From Anthoceros angustus (Eukaryota; Streptophyta; Anthocerotopsida; Anthocerotales; Anthocerotaceae): 64,000 bases of DNA. This document shows positions 1 through 10,988 of the stretch, piece after piece (the stretch's first letter is position 1; the number at the start of each line of letters is the position of its first letter). The position numbers and the translations under genes are program-made. Location: the NCBI GenBank assembly GCA_010909165.1, contig MU008158.1:2505478-2569477 (forward strand), written 5' to 3'. Under the pieces are notes generated by a model. It ran no database searches, had not been told where the DNA came from, and was given only the letters and a program-made list of their open reading frames with translations.

Positions 1-438
1 TCATTCGCAAGAAAAGGGTATGAGGCCATGGGTTGCGCCAAAGTTCGCGGACATCCGGTGACCGCCTGGAATAAGGACCGCCATCTCACCTTGTACGTGG
101 TCCGACCCTGCGTCTTTTATTTTCCTCTTTAGGTCATCGCAATCTGCACAGACTGAAAACCGGTTGCACCGTGGTATTTTAACAACCCGGAAATACTTCA
201 TCCAAAGCTTGCAAAAGTAGCTGTAACAAACGTGGGAGCAAAGTGATCTGTTCTGCTGCCTGGCATACTCAATGAAGATCTCCTTTTCGTAGTCGCAAGT
301 TGAAGACTTCCGATTCGGCCTCTTTCCACGACCTTTGAAGAAAACGCCCATCCACATGACGTGTAATCCATATGGCGTTATTTGCTTTAGACCGTAGCCT
401 ACGGTCCATCTAACATTTTTCACTACCCCGGTTTGCAT
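1..438 (-). CDS. Hypothetical Cys-rich, transposon-type ORF (145 aa)
   Basis: An open frame on the minus strand that closes with a stop at the window edge. Near the middle it has several Cys/His residues (SLCSHVCYSYFC) and then a CADCDDLKRKI stretch that looks like a zinc-binding pair. This resembles the Cys-rich N-terminal part of large plant transposon-associated proteins that carry a DUF7869-type core, but the resemblance is from memory of the pattern and not from a search. No host-gene domain is visible. It sits next to degenerate repeats, which fits a mobile-element origin. The upstream exon or promoter cannot be identified, so the protein may be an N-terminally incomplete remnant. Confidence 0.35.
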   Translation of the reverse strand: MQTGVVKNVRWTVGYGLKQITPYGLHVMWMGVFFKGRGKRPNRKSSTCDYEKEIFIEYARQQNRSLCSHVCYSYFCKLWMKYFRVVKIPRCNRFSVCADCDDLKRKIKDAGSDHVQGEMAVLIPGGHRMSANFGATHGLIPFSCE

Positions 439-1619
439 TCTTGTATCTTAGTGACCCAATGCGTAAAACCCGATGAAAGCCCTCACACACACCGCTTCTT
501 CCCATGTGGAATCCGGTTTATCCATACTATGGGCAACAACTCCTCTTCGCCTTCGATCGATCCAGATGGTCTTGCAAATGCTCCTCGCCTCTCCTTTGTC
601 ATGCGGAAGAATGCTACAGAATCACCTTCAATTTGAATGGCCAACACGCCTAAACATTTTTGTCACAACAATGCCGCTTTAAATCGGCGCACAACTTGGC
701 CTGAACAATGCTTCTCTAAGACCAAATCCATTCTAGCTGGCCGGAGGTACTTTACGCTTGGCAACGCTGCAGCTGTTGCACGCAAATCCTCACCTTTTGG
801 CTTTGATGCGCGAGGCATCATCTCGTGCAACTCCAACCGGATGGCATCACAATCACCAAACAAAGATCCGGGACCACGGACCACATTAGCTCTTGACGAC
901 TCCCAAGATTTGTAACTCCGCCATCACCAAGGCGATATTGTTTCCAAGCCAAGCCCAAAATCAACAATGTTGTGGATCTTCTCACCAAAGTCCGGAGACT
1001 CGCAACACTCCACATCGTAGTCTTGCCCTGTTCCCGCCTCGTGTAGCACATTCTCGATAGTATTCTCGACCCGCCCACAAAGATCCGCCGGAGGCCGACC
1101 TTGTCCGGCAGGCCCGGTGTTATCCGCGGCCGCCCAATGCGCCCCGAGGTACATCTTCGCGATGCGCCGCCATCGGGTGATCAAGAAGTCCGGATGGATG
1201 GTGCCGTGAGCCGCCTCGTGGTGGCACACGCGGGCCTCGCCGCGGCGTCTGCGTCGAGCACCGGACATCCGGTTAAACGTCTGCACGAGTTCTTCTTGTG
1301 CGATCCTCTCCGCCCGCATCGTACCCGGGATCGATGAAAAGGTCGCCATCACCGCAACCATATCCTCCCACCCTCCATATCCGGAACACGCACATCGCCA
1401 TCGCCTCCACCGCTAGAAGTCTGCCACCGGTCTCTTCAAGGACTATGCCGACGCGCCGCCATAGCCTCGTGAATCATCCTCTAAAACTACGACGGGGTTG
1501 TGCGGGCATCATCGTGAGATCAACAATTGAGTCGCCGACTCATGGCCACCTTCGAATGACATGCATCCGACCCGCCCGGCGAATGTAAAATCGAACACGC
1601 CGCCGCCGCCGTGGGCCAT
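439..1619. other. No supported gene; GC-rich, possibly decayed coding DNA
   Basis: No recognisable host gene. A 145-codon minus-strand frame at 924-1361 contains an Arg-rich run and a TGQDYD motif that faintly recalls Myb/NAM-associated proteins of Harbinger-type transposons, but it is too weak to name. The stretch probably belongs to the same decayed element as the ORF at the window start. Confidence 0.25.
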
Positions 1620-2645
1620 TGCTCACACCGAGGGGCGTGACGCCCAGGGAGGAGGAGGGATGCGCAAGGTGGATGAGAAGTGGATGCGCAAGACTCGATA
1701 CACCGGGCTGTGCGAAATAAGCCTTCGCACTAAATGTGCAATGAAGTCGAGGTGCCCACTTTGCGGTTGGTAGGAAACGGTGGTACCGCTAGTCGGTGGA
1801 TGCCGAATCACTCTAGGTGCCCATCGTTATGCCACGCGAACACTATTTTAGCTGTGGCATAACTAGCATATACCTTAGAATATGCTCAATATGCATTTGC
1901 CACATTAGCCGACAATGGCAAAACACGACGCCGGACAAAGCATTTAAGGAGTTGCTTGATTACAGAGTCGCCTTTGCCGTGTCTTCCTTCATGAAGGCAC
2001 AACGACCCCACCTTCCCTCTCTACTTGATGTAGATTCATTCCGCTTTAGGCGGAAGACGGTATTTCCCTCTAGCTTATGTGTTGGTGGAAAGGCAAGAGA
2101 TTGCGCGGACTAGAGAAAACGGTTCGTGCTCACACGGAGGGGCGTGACGCCCAAATGGGAGGAGGAGGGATGCGCAAGGTGGATGAGAAGTGGATGCGCA
2201 AGACTCGATACACCGGGCGTCAAATAAGCCTTCGCACTAAATGCTAGCAATGAAGTCGAGGTGCCCACTTTGCGGCGGTAGGAAACGGCGTATACCGCTA
2301 GTCGGTGGGTCACTTAGGTGCCCATCGTTATGCCATGCAACACTATTTTAGCCGTGGCATAACTAGCATATACCTTAGAATATGCTCAATATAACATTTG
2401 CCACATTAGCTGGGACAATGGCAAAACACGGACGCCGGCGACAAAGCATTTAAGGAGTTGCTGGATTACAGAGCCTGCCTTGCCCTGTGTCTTCCTTCAT
2501 GAAGGCACAACGACCCCACCTTCCCCTCTCTACTTGATGTAGATTCATTCCGCTTTGGCGGGAAGACGTGTATTTCCCTCTAGCTTATGTGTTGGCGGGA
2601 AAGGCAAGAGATTGCCGCGGACTAGAGAAAACGGTTCGTGCTCAC
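1620..2645. repeat. Tandem duplication, ~0.51-kb unit, two copies
   Basis: The segment starting near 1620 (GAGGGGCGTGACGCCCA...) is repeated from about 2128. Both copies end in the same stretch that reads ACTAGAGAAAACGGTTCG, at about 2110 and 2622. The copies agree over most of their length but differ by numerous 1-5 base insertions or deletions. No open frame spans a unit. Confidence 0.85.
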
Positions 2646-2783
2646 ACTCACCCGCACTTTGTCCAACAATGGGCCGGCCTGCAGATCACAAGACACTCGA
2701 CCTCCTCGGTGCGGTGCAATTCTGTTGCTCTCGGCTGCGGCCGAGGGCAATGTCGTCTCCCTACTAGAAAAGGCAGCCTATGT

Positions 2784-3255
2784 TACAGTCGTTATTGCAA
2801 TTTCATGTAACACTTCCGAATTGCAACATGCTATTTAGGCTTGGTATTAAGATTGACACTATTCCCTTCTCATCTTTGTCACCATCTTAACATGAACTGG
2901 CTCTCTCTCATCACCTCACCCTCCTAAGTACAACATCCTCTCGCTAGCATTGTTTATGATTTCAAACATATACAATGAAAACTTGCTTATGTTATAGTCC
3001 TTTGTTACAATTTCATGTAACACTTTCCATGTGGTACACCCAAAAGTTAGGTGGCTTGGTGTTAAGTTTGTGATTTTCCCTCCACCTTCTCTCACCATCT
3101 TAACAACATGCAAGTGGTCTCTTGACCTTACACCTCGCCATTAAGAGCTTATCATCAAGTTTGTTGGTTTGGTGTTAAGTTTGTGATTTTGTTTTCCACT
3201 TTCTCTTACCATCTTAACAACATGCTCTGGTCTCTCCTTTCACCTCACACTCCTA
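2784..3255. repeat. Three degenerate ~150-bp repeats
   Basis: Related blocks at about 2784-2935, 2995-3145 and 3160-3255 share the elements TTTCATGTAACACTT, TTGGTGTTAAGTTTGTGATT, CACCATCTTAACAACATG and a following TCACCTCAC run. They are diverged direct repeats with no coding potential that I can see. Confidence 0.6.
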
Positions 3256-4145
3256 GTTAATGCTCCAGATGACACCCATTTCTTTATTGTTTTCCCTCTT
3301 TGTGTTGCCATATGATTGTGACAATGAGCTCCCCTCCACCAGATTTTATTCTTCCTTCTTGCTTTTCCTACATAGCAATTACCAGTAACTCTATCTCTCC
3401 CCCTGTAGGTATCATTCTCTTTCCATCTTCCCTCTTCAATGCACCCTATGTCCACACCTGGTTTTCTTTTCAAGCCCCATATACACAGCTGAAACCCTTG
3501 TTATTGCCTAATTATGTATAGTAGGATTCTACATTATTTATATGTCCATTTATATATACGGTTGGCAGGCCGATGTATTCTGTATAATCCTACATACATG
3601 ACTGAAACACGTATATATATATATATATATATTTTTTGAATACATACTCTTTATGTATAGGTACAAATTCATAGATATCTAACCATGCCATAGTTATAAG
3701 TATACACCTCATAGATTAATATATACCTCATCACATTTACCACCAAATGCGACACATGCGCATTACGTTTCTTCAAACGCCCCCCTTTGTGCGTTTTTCC
3801 CTATCTAGACTTCCGCTTCGTATACGAACATGTGCGGCTTGCAGCACATATGCCATAGTTTTCGGGTTCATTCCACAACTGGCTAAAACATATCGAAGGA
3901 CAATGTAAACGCTACACAGAACTATGGAATGCCCGCTCTACATGTGTGGCAGCTGCTATGAGGCCGATCTCCCTTCATCTGTTCGTGACTGACCATCACC
4001 CGTCCTCGACGCACTACCAACTGAAGCGTGTGCAAGTTGCTGTTACTGTCCACAAGCACTCCCCCTCCACCAGCCACGTTACGTGCGATGGCAGATTTTT
4101 GAATGTCCTCTGCATGCGCTTGCCCGGTGCGTGTTTCATTTGCCG
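3256..4145. other. AT-rich spacer with a (TA)n microsatellite
   Basis: No gene seen. A (TA)10 run lies at 3612-3631 followed by a short T tract. The rest is unremarkable AT-rich sequence leading into the repeat block. Confidence 0.5.
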
Positions 4146-4149
4146 TTTG

Positions 4150-7060
4150 CTCCCGCTTTGCACAACTGGAAGAAAGGAACTGGCATCAAAATCCACGAGC
4201 GTCCACAGCACAAATCAATCCAGGCTTATTGCCAGACATGGACTTGCACATACCACACAGTGGCGGAAGCACCTACAGCTCTTCGACGTCATCCGAGTCT
4301 GACTCCTCCTGCATCTTCAAGCCGCTCTTTTGCACGACCTTTTGGCCTAGCACCTCCCGCCTGCTTTCTCCCGCTCATGTCGACCCTTTGTGGCATTCGA
4401 GCCACTAACCTCCGCTCGGGCCTTGCACTCCGGCCCCATAGGCTGCATATTCACCGTGCAAGAATTACGTTAGGCAAAATGATCGCATTCAATTCATCCC
4501 CGCCGCCATTGCCACCAAACTCACACTTTTGGAGGATCTTGTGATTCGCCTTGTGGGTGGCAACACACTCACGCCTCCACCTTCCACACCATCCCCACGC
4601 CTCCGACATCACAGTGTGATGCCCTCCTCGTTCCACCTTCCCTTCCCCTCGGGACATGCTATGGTTCCTTCCATCTTTTCGTGCCCTTCACCGCACATTA
4701 TTTTCCTTCTCCTTCGACTGCAGCCATGCACACACATCGCCATCGCTCACAGCCTTCATGTCCTACATGCGCACTTTTTGACCAGCCTAGCTATTCAACC
4801 AAGGCCCCGATCGCCATACCACTCCGAGTCCCGCATGCTCTCCAATCCATGTTTCGCAGCCCATTTCAACTCTTGTCTTGCGCTCCTTCCCCACTGAACA
4901 TACCTTCTCTCGAACTCTTTTGCTCCCATGGGACCAAATGGATTGGTCCCATGCTCGCTTTGCACAACGCAAGAAAGGAACGCATCAAAATCCACGAGCG
5001 TCCACGACAAATCAATCCAGGCTTATTGCCAGACATGGACTTGCACATACCACACGGTCGGAAGCACTCTGACTCTCCATCCGAGTCTCGACTCCTCCTG
5101 CATCTTCAATAGCCGCTGCCTTTTGCTCGACCTTTTGGCCTAGCACCTCCCGCCTGCTTTCTCCCGCTCATGTCGACCCTTTGAGCGGCATTCGAGCCAC
5201 TAACCTCCACGTTCGTGCCTTGCACTCGGCCCCATAGGCTGCATATTCACCGTGCAAGTTAGGCAAAATGATGCATTCAATTCATCCCCGCCGCCATTGC
5301 CACCAAACTCACACTTTTGGAGAGATCTTGTGATTCGCCTTGTGGGTGGCAACACACTCACGCCTCCACCTTCCACACCATCCCCACGCCTCCGACATCA
5401 CCGAGTGTGATGCCCTCCTCGTTCCACCTTCCCTTCCCCTCGGGACATGCTATGGTTCCTTCCATCTTTTCGTGCCCTTCACCTGGCACATTATTTTCCT
5501 TCTCCTTCTGACCTGCAGCCATGCACACACATCAGTTACTGTTCACAGCCTTCATGTCCTACATGCGCACTTTTTTGACCACAGCTAGCTATTCAACCAA
5601 GGCCCCGATCTATCGCCATACCACTCCAGTAGTCCTGCATGCTCTCCAATCCATGTTTCGCAGCCCATTTCAACTCTTGTACTGTTGCGCTCCTTCCCCA
5701 CCGCTGAACATACCTTCTCTCGAACTCTTTTGCTCCCATGGGACCAAATGGATTGGTCCCATGCTCGTGCTTTGCAAGTCGAGCTGAAGTTGCGGCTGCT
5801 TGTTGTGGGGTTGGCCACACACCACCGTGCTTGTGCAACGTTACCACTGCTTGCTCCACAGCCCGTCTCCACGCCTTGGTGCGCTCGAGGGTGCAGCCAT
5901 TTCGCATCTTTTCCTTCTCCTCCAAATAACCGCTGTCGCACCTTCTTGCCAACGCGTTGTGGTTTCTTGTCCATGCCCCTGCAAACCTGGACACGATATC
6001 CTCGCGATCTACACTAGGGAACTCGTACTCTACCTTCCTCACCAATCATCCCTCAAAGTCTCGTCGTCGGACCATGGTACCATCAAGCTGCATCTTCAAT
6101 AGCCGTCTTTTGCTCGACCTTTTGGCCTAGCCTGCTTTCTCCCGCTCATGTCGACCCTTTGAGCGGCATTCGAGCCACTAACCTCCACGTTCGTGCCTTG
6201 CACTCGGCCCCATAGGCTGCATATTCACCGTGCAAGAAGTTACACTAGGCAAAATGATCCGCATTCAATTCATCCCCGCCGCCATTGCCACCAAACTCAC
6301 ACTTTTGGAGACAGATCTTGTGATTCGCCTTGTGGGTGGCAACACTCACGCCCACTCCACCTTCCACACCATCCCCACGCCTCCGACATCACCCGAGTGT
6401 GATGCCTCCTCCACCTTCCCTTCCCCTCGGGACATGCTATGGTTCCTTCCATCTTTTCGTGCCCTTCACCGCACATTATTTTCCTTCTCCTTCTCGACCG
6501 CAGCCATGCACACACATCGCCATCGCTCACGCCTTCATGTCCTACATGCGCACTTTTTGACCACTAGCTATTCAACCAAGGCCCCGATCTATCGCCATAC
6601 CACTCCAAAGAGTCCCGCATGCTCTCCAATCCATGTTTCGCAGCCCATTTCAACTCTTGTATGCTGGCCCTTCCCCACCGCTGAACATACCTTCTCTCGA
6701 ACTCTTTGTTCTATGGGACCAAATGGATTGGTCCCATGCTCGTGCTTTGCAAGTCGAAATGGGTTGCGGCCGCTTGTTGTGGGGTTGGCCACACACCACC
6801 GTGCTTGTGCAACGCTACCACCGCTTGCTCCATGCCGCCTCCACGCCTTGGTGCCGACGTCGAGGGTGCCATTTCGCATCTTTCCCTTCTCCTCCAAATA
6901 ACCGCACTGTCGCACCTTCTTGCCAACGCTAGGTTTCTTGTCCGCAAGCCCCGCAAACCCGGACACGATATCCTCGCGATCTACACTAGGGAACCTCATT
7001 TCCACCTTCCTCACCAACTGCCCTCAAAGTCTCGCCGTGGTCGGACCATGGTACCATCAA
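4150..7060. repeat. Tandem repeat block, ~0.8-1.0-kb unit, three copies
   Basis: Landmarks recur three times in order: GGCTGCATATTCACCGTGC at about 4442, 5237 and 6217; CCACACCATCCCCACGCC at about 4582, 5372 and 6364; GGACCAAATGGATTGGTCCC at about 4931, 5741 and 6717. The first copy lacks a ~300-bp insert (about 5775-6090 and 6750-7060) shared by the second and third and ending near ACCATGGTACCATCAA. Translations in all frames are Pro/Ser/His-rich and low in complexity; no domain is recognised. Copies differ by many small indels. Confidence 0.85.
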
Positions 7061-7275
7061 CCGCATCTTCGCACACTAGCTCCAACACGCTGGAAGGCCT
7101 TCCGACCTCCCTCCTCGTCGGTGGGCTCTTCCTCCTCATCTTCATTCTCCACCCACCCTCCATCACACAGTGCTCACACCATGTAAACCCCCACGACCAT
7201 GCATTGCACAACACGGCAATGATGTCGTCAAGTGGCTTACCGCCAACTTTTCTCGGCTCCCTATCTCTCCTCACA

Positions 7276-10200
7276 ATGTTGTCGGTGGGTCCTCGTCCAC
7301 CTCTTCACCATTTCCACTCCTGCCTCCCTCCCGCTTTCACCATCCTCGTGCCGGTGGTGTCCTCGTCACCAGGCCTCTCGACCCATGTGCGGTGTTTCGT
7401 GGCCTCCTCCTCTTCCTCCCTGCGCAATATCAACTCCAAAGGCCGCACTTTGCTGCCCTTGAAAGACCCTCCCGCCGCTCCTTCGAGTCTCCATGGTCAC
7501 CAAAATAAGCTCTTCTAGAAGAGCCCTATTCTCCCTCCCGCCATCCGAGGTGCGCGTCCTCGGCAAGACCTCCGTCGTCCTCCACATGCCACGGCCCGTC
7601 GCGCACCTCGGGCAATTTCGTACTCTTCAACGGCGTGGAGGGCCCTTTCAAAGTCCGTCTGTCAGGCGGTCGTCCCCACCACAAGCTCCACCGTTAGTGC
7701 CCACCTCTTGGAGACAGACGCGTCGGAATGAGGAGGATTTGTTGCGCGCCTCCTCCTCATCGGCAACACCTTCCACTGCGTGCACCTCCCTCCATGCCCC
7801 TCCATGCCTCCATTCGGCTCCACGGAAGGACCCTCCCGGCATCCACTCGCCCGTCTGCAGAGGCGGCGCCCACGCCACACCTCGGTTCCTCGGCTTTGGC
7901 ACCGTCCGAGGCCGTTGTGCAATTCCACTTGACCATGCAGCGGTGCTGCGGCGTCCTCTCCATTTTCCAAACCTTCACCGCCTCTCCGGATGGCGCAAAG
8001 CAGACGTGCGGGCCCTCCGTCCTCTGTTTTCCGCGCGTCAACCACTGTCTGGGCATCGACATCCAAGTCACGGGTAATGGGAGCGGGTTGTAGGCTTAAA
8101 CGAACAGCCTCAGCCAAATCTTCAAAGTCCACGTCCCAAACCATAGCTGGAACCACGCCAACTGCGACGCCTGGAAAGACCTAACCGCGACAAAACGGAG
8201 TGCAACTGCGAAGTGACGATATGGGTTTTCCGAAAGGTGGTAACCTTGTGGTGACGGAGGGAGGGGAGGGGGGCGTAAACGAAAGGACATGCCACCTGGC
8301 TCCTTGCCACAACATGCCATGTTTCCCGCGCACGCACCTCCATCGGTTCTCCCGAATACCCATGTGTTCGCTTATGGCATGCCCCCATGCCGTCTTTGCC
8401 GTGCGGACACCCGTCACCTATTTGTACGAAGCTTCCATGTCCCCATGCTTCACATATATAGCCCGGCAATTTTGTACAATACTTCGTGACCCAAGGACGA
8501 AATTGGTAACAATGCTCGGATGCCCATGTGCCAAGGATGTTGTATGGTCATTCACGCCGTCATGGCCCGCGTTCAACATGCCATGCCACACGGACGAACA
8601 ACACGTCCGGAACTGGTGGTTTTTACCTTCTATGTCAAGTGTGCGAGCCATAAAGCGTGCCACTGGCTCCGGACGATGCGCCGTCCTTGCCGTCACCCGC
8701 TCACCTACATTCCAAGCTGCCATGTCCCGTGCTTCATATATAGCCCGGCAGATTTGAACGCCTTCTCGTGAAAGGGCCAATTTGGCGCATGCTTCGGATG
8801 CCCATGGGTGAATGGTGTTGTCGGTAGGTCCTCGTCCACCTCTTCACCATTTCCACTCCGCCTCCCTCCCGCTTTCACCATCCTCGTGCCGGTGGTGTCC
8901 TCGTCACTGGCCTCTCGACCCATGTGCGGTGTTTCGTGGCCTCCTCCTCTTCCTCCTGCCAAGCAATATCAACTCCAAAGGCCGCACTTTGCTGCCCTTG
9001 AAAGACCTCCGCCCGCTCCTTCGAGTCTTCCATGGTCACCAAAATAAGCTCTTCTAGAAGAGCCCGATTCTCCCTCCCGCCATCCAGAGGTGCGCGTCCT
9101 CGGCAAGACCTCCGTCGTCCTCCACATGCCCGTCGGCTCGCACCTCGGGCAATTTCGTACTCTTCAGCGGCGTGGAGGGCCCTTTCAAAGTCCGCGTCTG
9201 TCGGCGTCGTCCCTGCACCCACAAGCTCCACGCCCACCTCTTGGAGACAGACGTCGGAATGAGGAGGATGTGTTGCCGCCTCCTCCTCATCGGCAACACC
9301 TTCCACTGCTGCCTCCCTCCCGAAGCCCCTCCATGCCTCCATTCGGCTCCACGGAAGGACCCTCCCGGCATCCACTCCCCGTGCAGGCGGCGAGATCGCC
9401 CACTTGCCTCGGTTCCTCGGCTTTGGCACCGTCCAGGGCCGTTGTGCAATTCCACTTGACCATGCACGGGTGCTGCCGGCGTCCTCTCCATTTTCCAAAC
9501 CTTCACCGCCTCTCCGGCCGGCGCAAGCAGACGTGCGGGCCCTCCGTCCTCTCCATTTTCCAGCGTCAACCACTTCTGCATCGCCATCCAAGTCACGGGT
9601 TATGGTAGCGGGTTGTGAAACGAACGAGCCAAATCTTGAGTCCACGTCCCAAACCATAACCACGCCAATGCGGCGCCTGACAGACCTAACCGCGACAAGC
9701 GAGTGCAACTGCGAAGTGACGATGTGGGTTTTGCGAAAGGTGGTAACCTTGTGGTGACGGAGGGAGGGGAGAGGGGGCGTAAACGAAAGGACATGCCACC
9801 AGGCTCCTTGCCACACCATGCCATGTTTCCCGCGCGCGCACCTCCATCGTTTCTGCCGAATACCCATGTGTTCGATTATGGCATGCCCCCATGCCGTCTT
9901 TGCCGCGCGGACACCCGTCACCTTTTTGTATGAAGCTGCCATGTCCCCATGCTTCACATATATAGCCCGGTAGTTTTGTACAATATTTCGTGACCCAAGG
10001 ACGAATTTGGCAACTATGCTCGGATGCCCATGTGCCAAGGATGTTGTATGGTCATTCATGCCGTCATGGCCCGCGTTCAACATGCCATGCCACACGGACG
10101 AACAACACGTCCGGAACTGGTGGTTTTTACCTTCGATGTCAAGTGTGCGAGCCATAATGCGTGCCACGGCTCCGGCCCTGATCGCCCGTCCTTACACCGT

Positions 10201-10320
10201 CTACATTCCAAGCTGCCATGTCCCCGTGCTTCACATATATAGCCCGGCAGATTTGAACGCCTTCTCGTGACCGAAGGACGAATTTGGCGCATGCTTTCGG
10301 ATGCCCATGGGTGAATGGTG
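7276..10320. repeat. Tandem duplication, ~1.5-kb unit, two copies
   Basis: The block starting GTTGTCGGTGGGTCC at about 7278 recurs from 8814 (one base different) and runs to about 10320. Matching landmarks include CCAAAATAAGCTCTTCTAGA at about 7499 and 9038. Each unit contains an internal ~275-bp subrepeat marked by CATATATAGCCCGGCA (about 8452, 8738, 9957 and 10235), with a further diverged piece at 10427. The 215 bases before the first copy show no gene. Confidence 0.85.
8875..10167 (-). other. Long open frame (430 codons) inside the 1.5-kb repeat
   Basis: An uninterrupted minus-strand frame of 1293 bases occupies most of the second repeat copy. Its translation is Arg/Gly/Ala-rich with a more protein-like C-terminal part (a GGRENRALLEELILVTM stretch followed by a Glu run). 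I recognise no domain. The first repeat copy retains only fragments of the frame (for example 7662-8156), broken by indels. It may be an ancestral transposon ORF or a chance frame in GC-rich DNA. Confidence 0.2.
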
Positions 10321-10535
10321 TTGTCTGGTGTGTCGGCCGTCATGGCTCGCACCCTAGCCATGCTGTCTTTTCCGGGCGCACACACCTCGTCTTTTTGTTC
10401 GAAGTTGGCATGTCCCCATACTTCGCATATATAGGCGGGCAGATTTGTACGATAATTCGTGACCCAAGGACGAATTTGGCAACTTAAAGCGGATGCCCAT
10501 GGGCCATGGATGTTGTTGGTTTGTGAGTTGAAAAA

Positions 10536-10988
10536 GACCATGGTCCAAGGATGGTTGCATATGTGGTGAAAGTGTTGACTACTTATTCGAGATCCAAGGA
10601 CCATTGTTCGCAATCGGAATGACCATGGTCCAAGGATGGTTGCATATGTGGTGGAGCAGGCTACTTTTCGAGATCCAAGGACCATTGTTCGCAATGCAAT
10701 CGAATGACCATGGTCCAAGGATGGTTCTGCATATGTGGTGGAACAGTTGACTACTTTTTCGAGATCCAAGGACCATTGTTCGCATGCAATCGGAATGACC
10801 ATGGTCCAAGGATGGTTAATGCATATGTGGTGAGTGTTGAATACCTTTTCGATGACCAAGGACCATTGTTCGCAATGCAATCGAATGACCATGGTCCAAG
10901 GATGGTTAATGCATATGTGGTCGAGCATGTTGAATACTTTTCGAGGACCATTGTTCGCAATGCAATCGAATGACCATGGTCCAAGTAG
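10536..10988. repeat. 85-91-bp satellite array, five full units plus a partial
   Basis: Units begin with the palindrome GACCATGGTC at 10536, 10621, 10706, 10797, 10887 and 10972, giving spacings of 85, 85, 91, 90 and 85 bases. Each unit holds CCAAGGATGGTT, GCATATGTGGT, a TTTTCGA block and CCAAGGACCATTGTTCGCAA. The last unit is cut after the palindrome. No flanking cas-like genes exist and the units touch each other, so this is a plant minisatellite, not a CRISPR array. Confidence 0.9.

Noticed and set aside
10536-10988. CRISPR-like regular repeats
   Set aside because: Units are contiguous with no unique spacers, the organism is a plant, and no cas genes exist.
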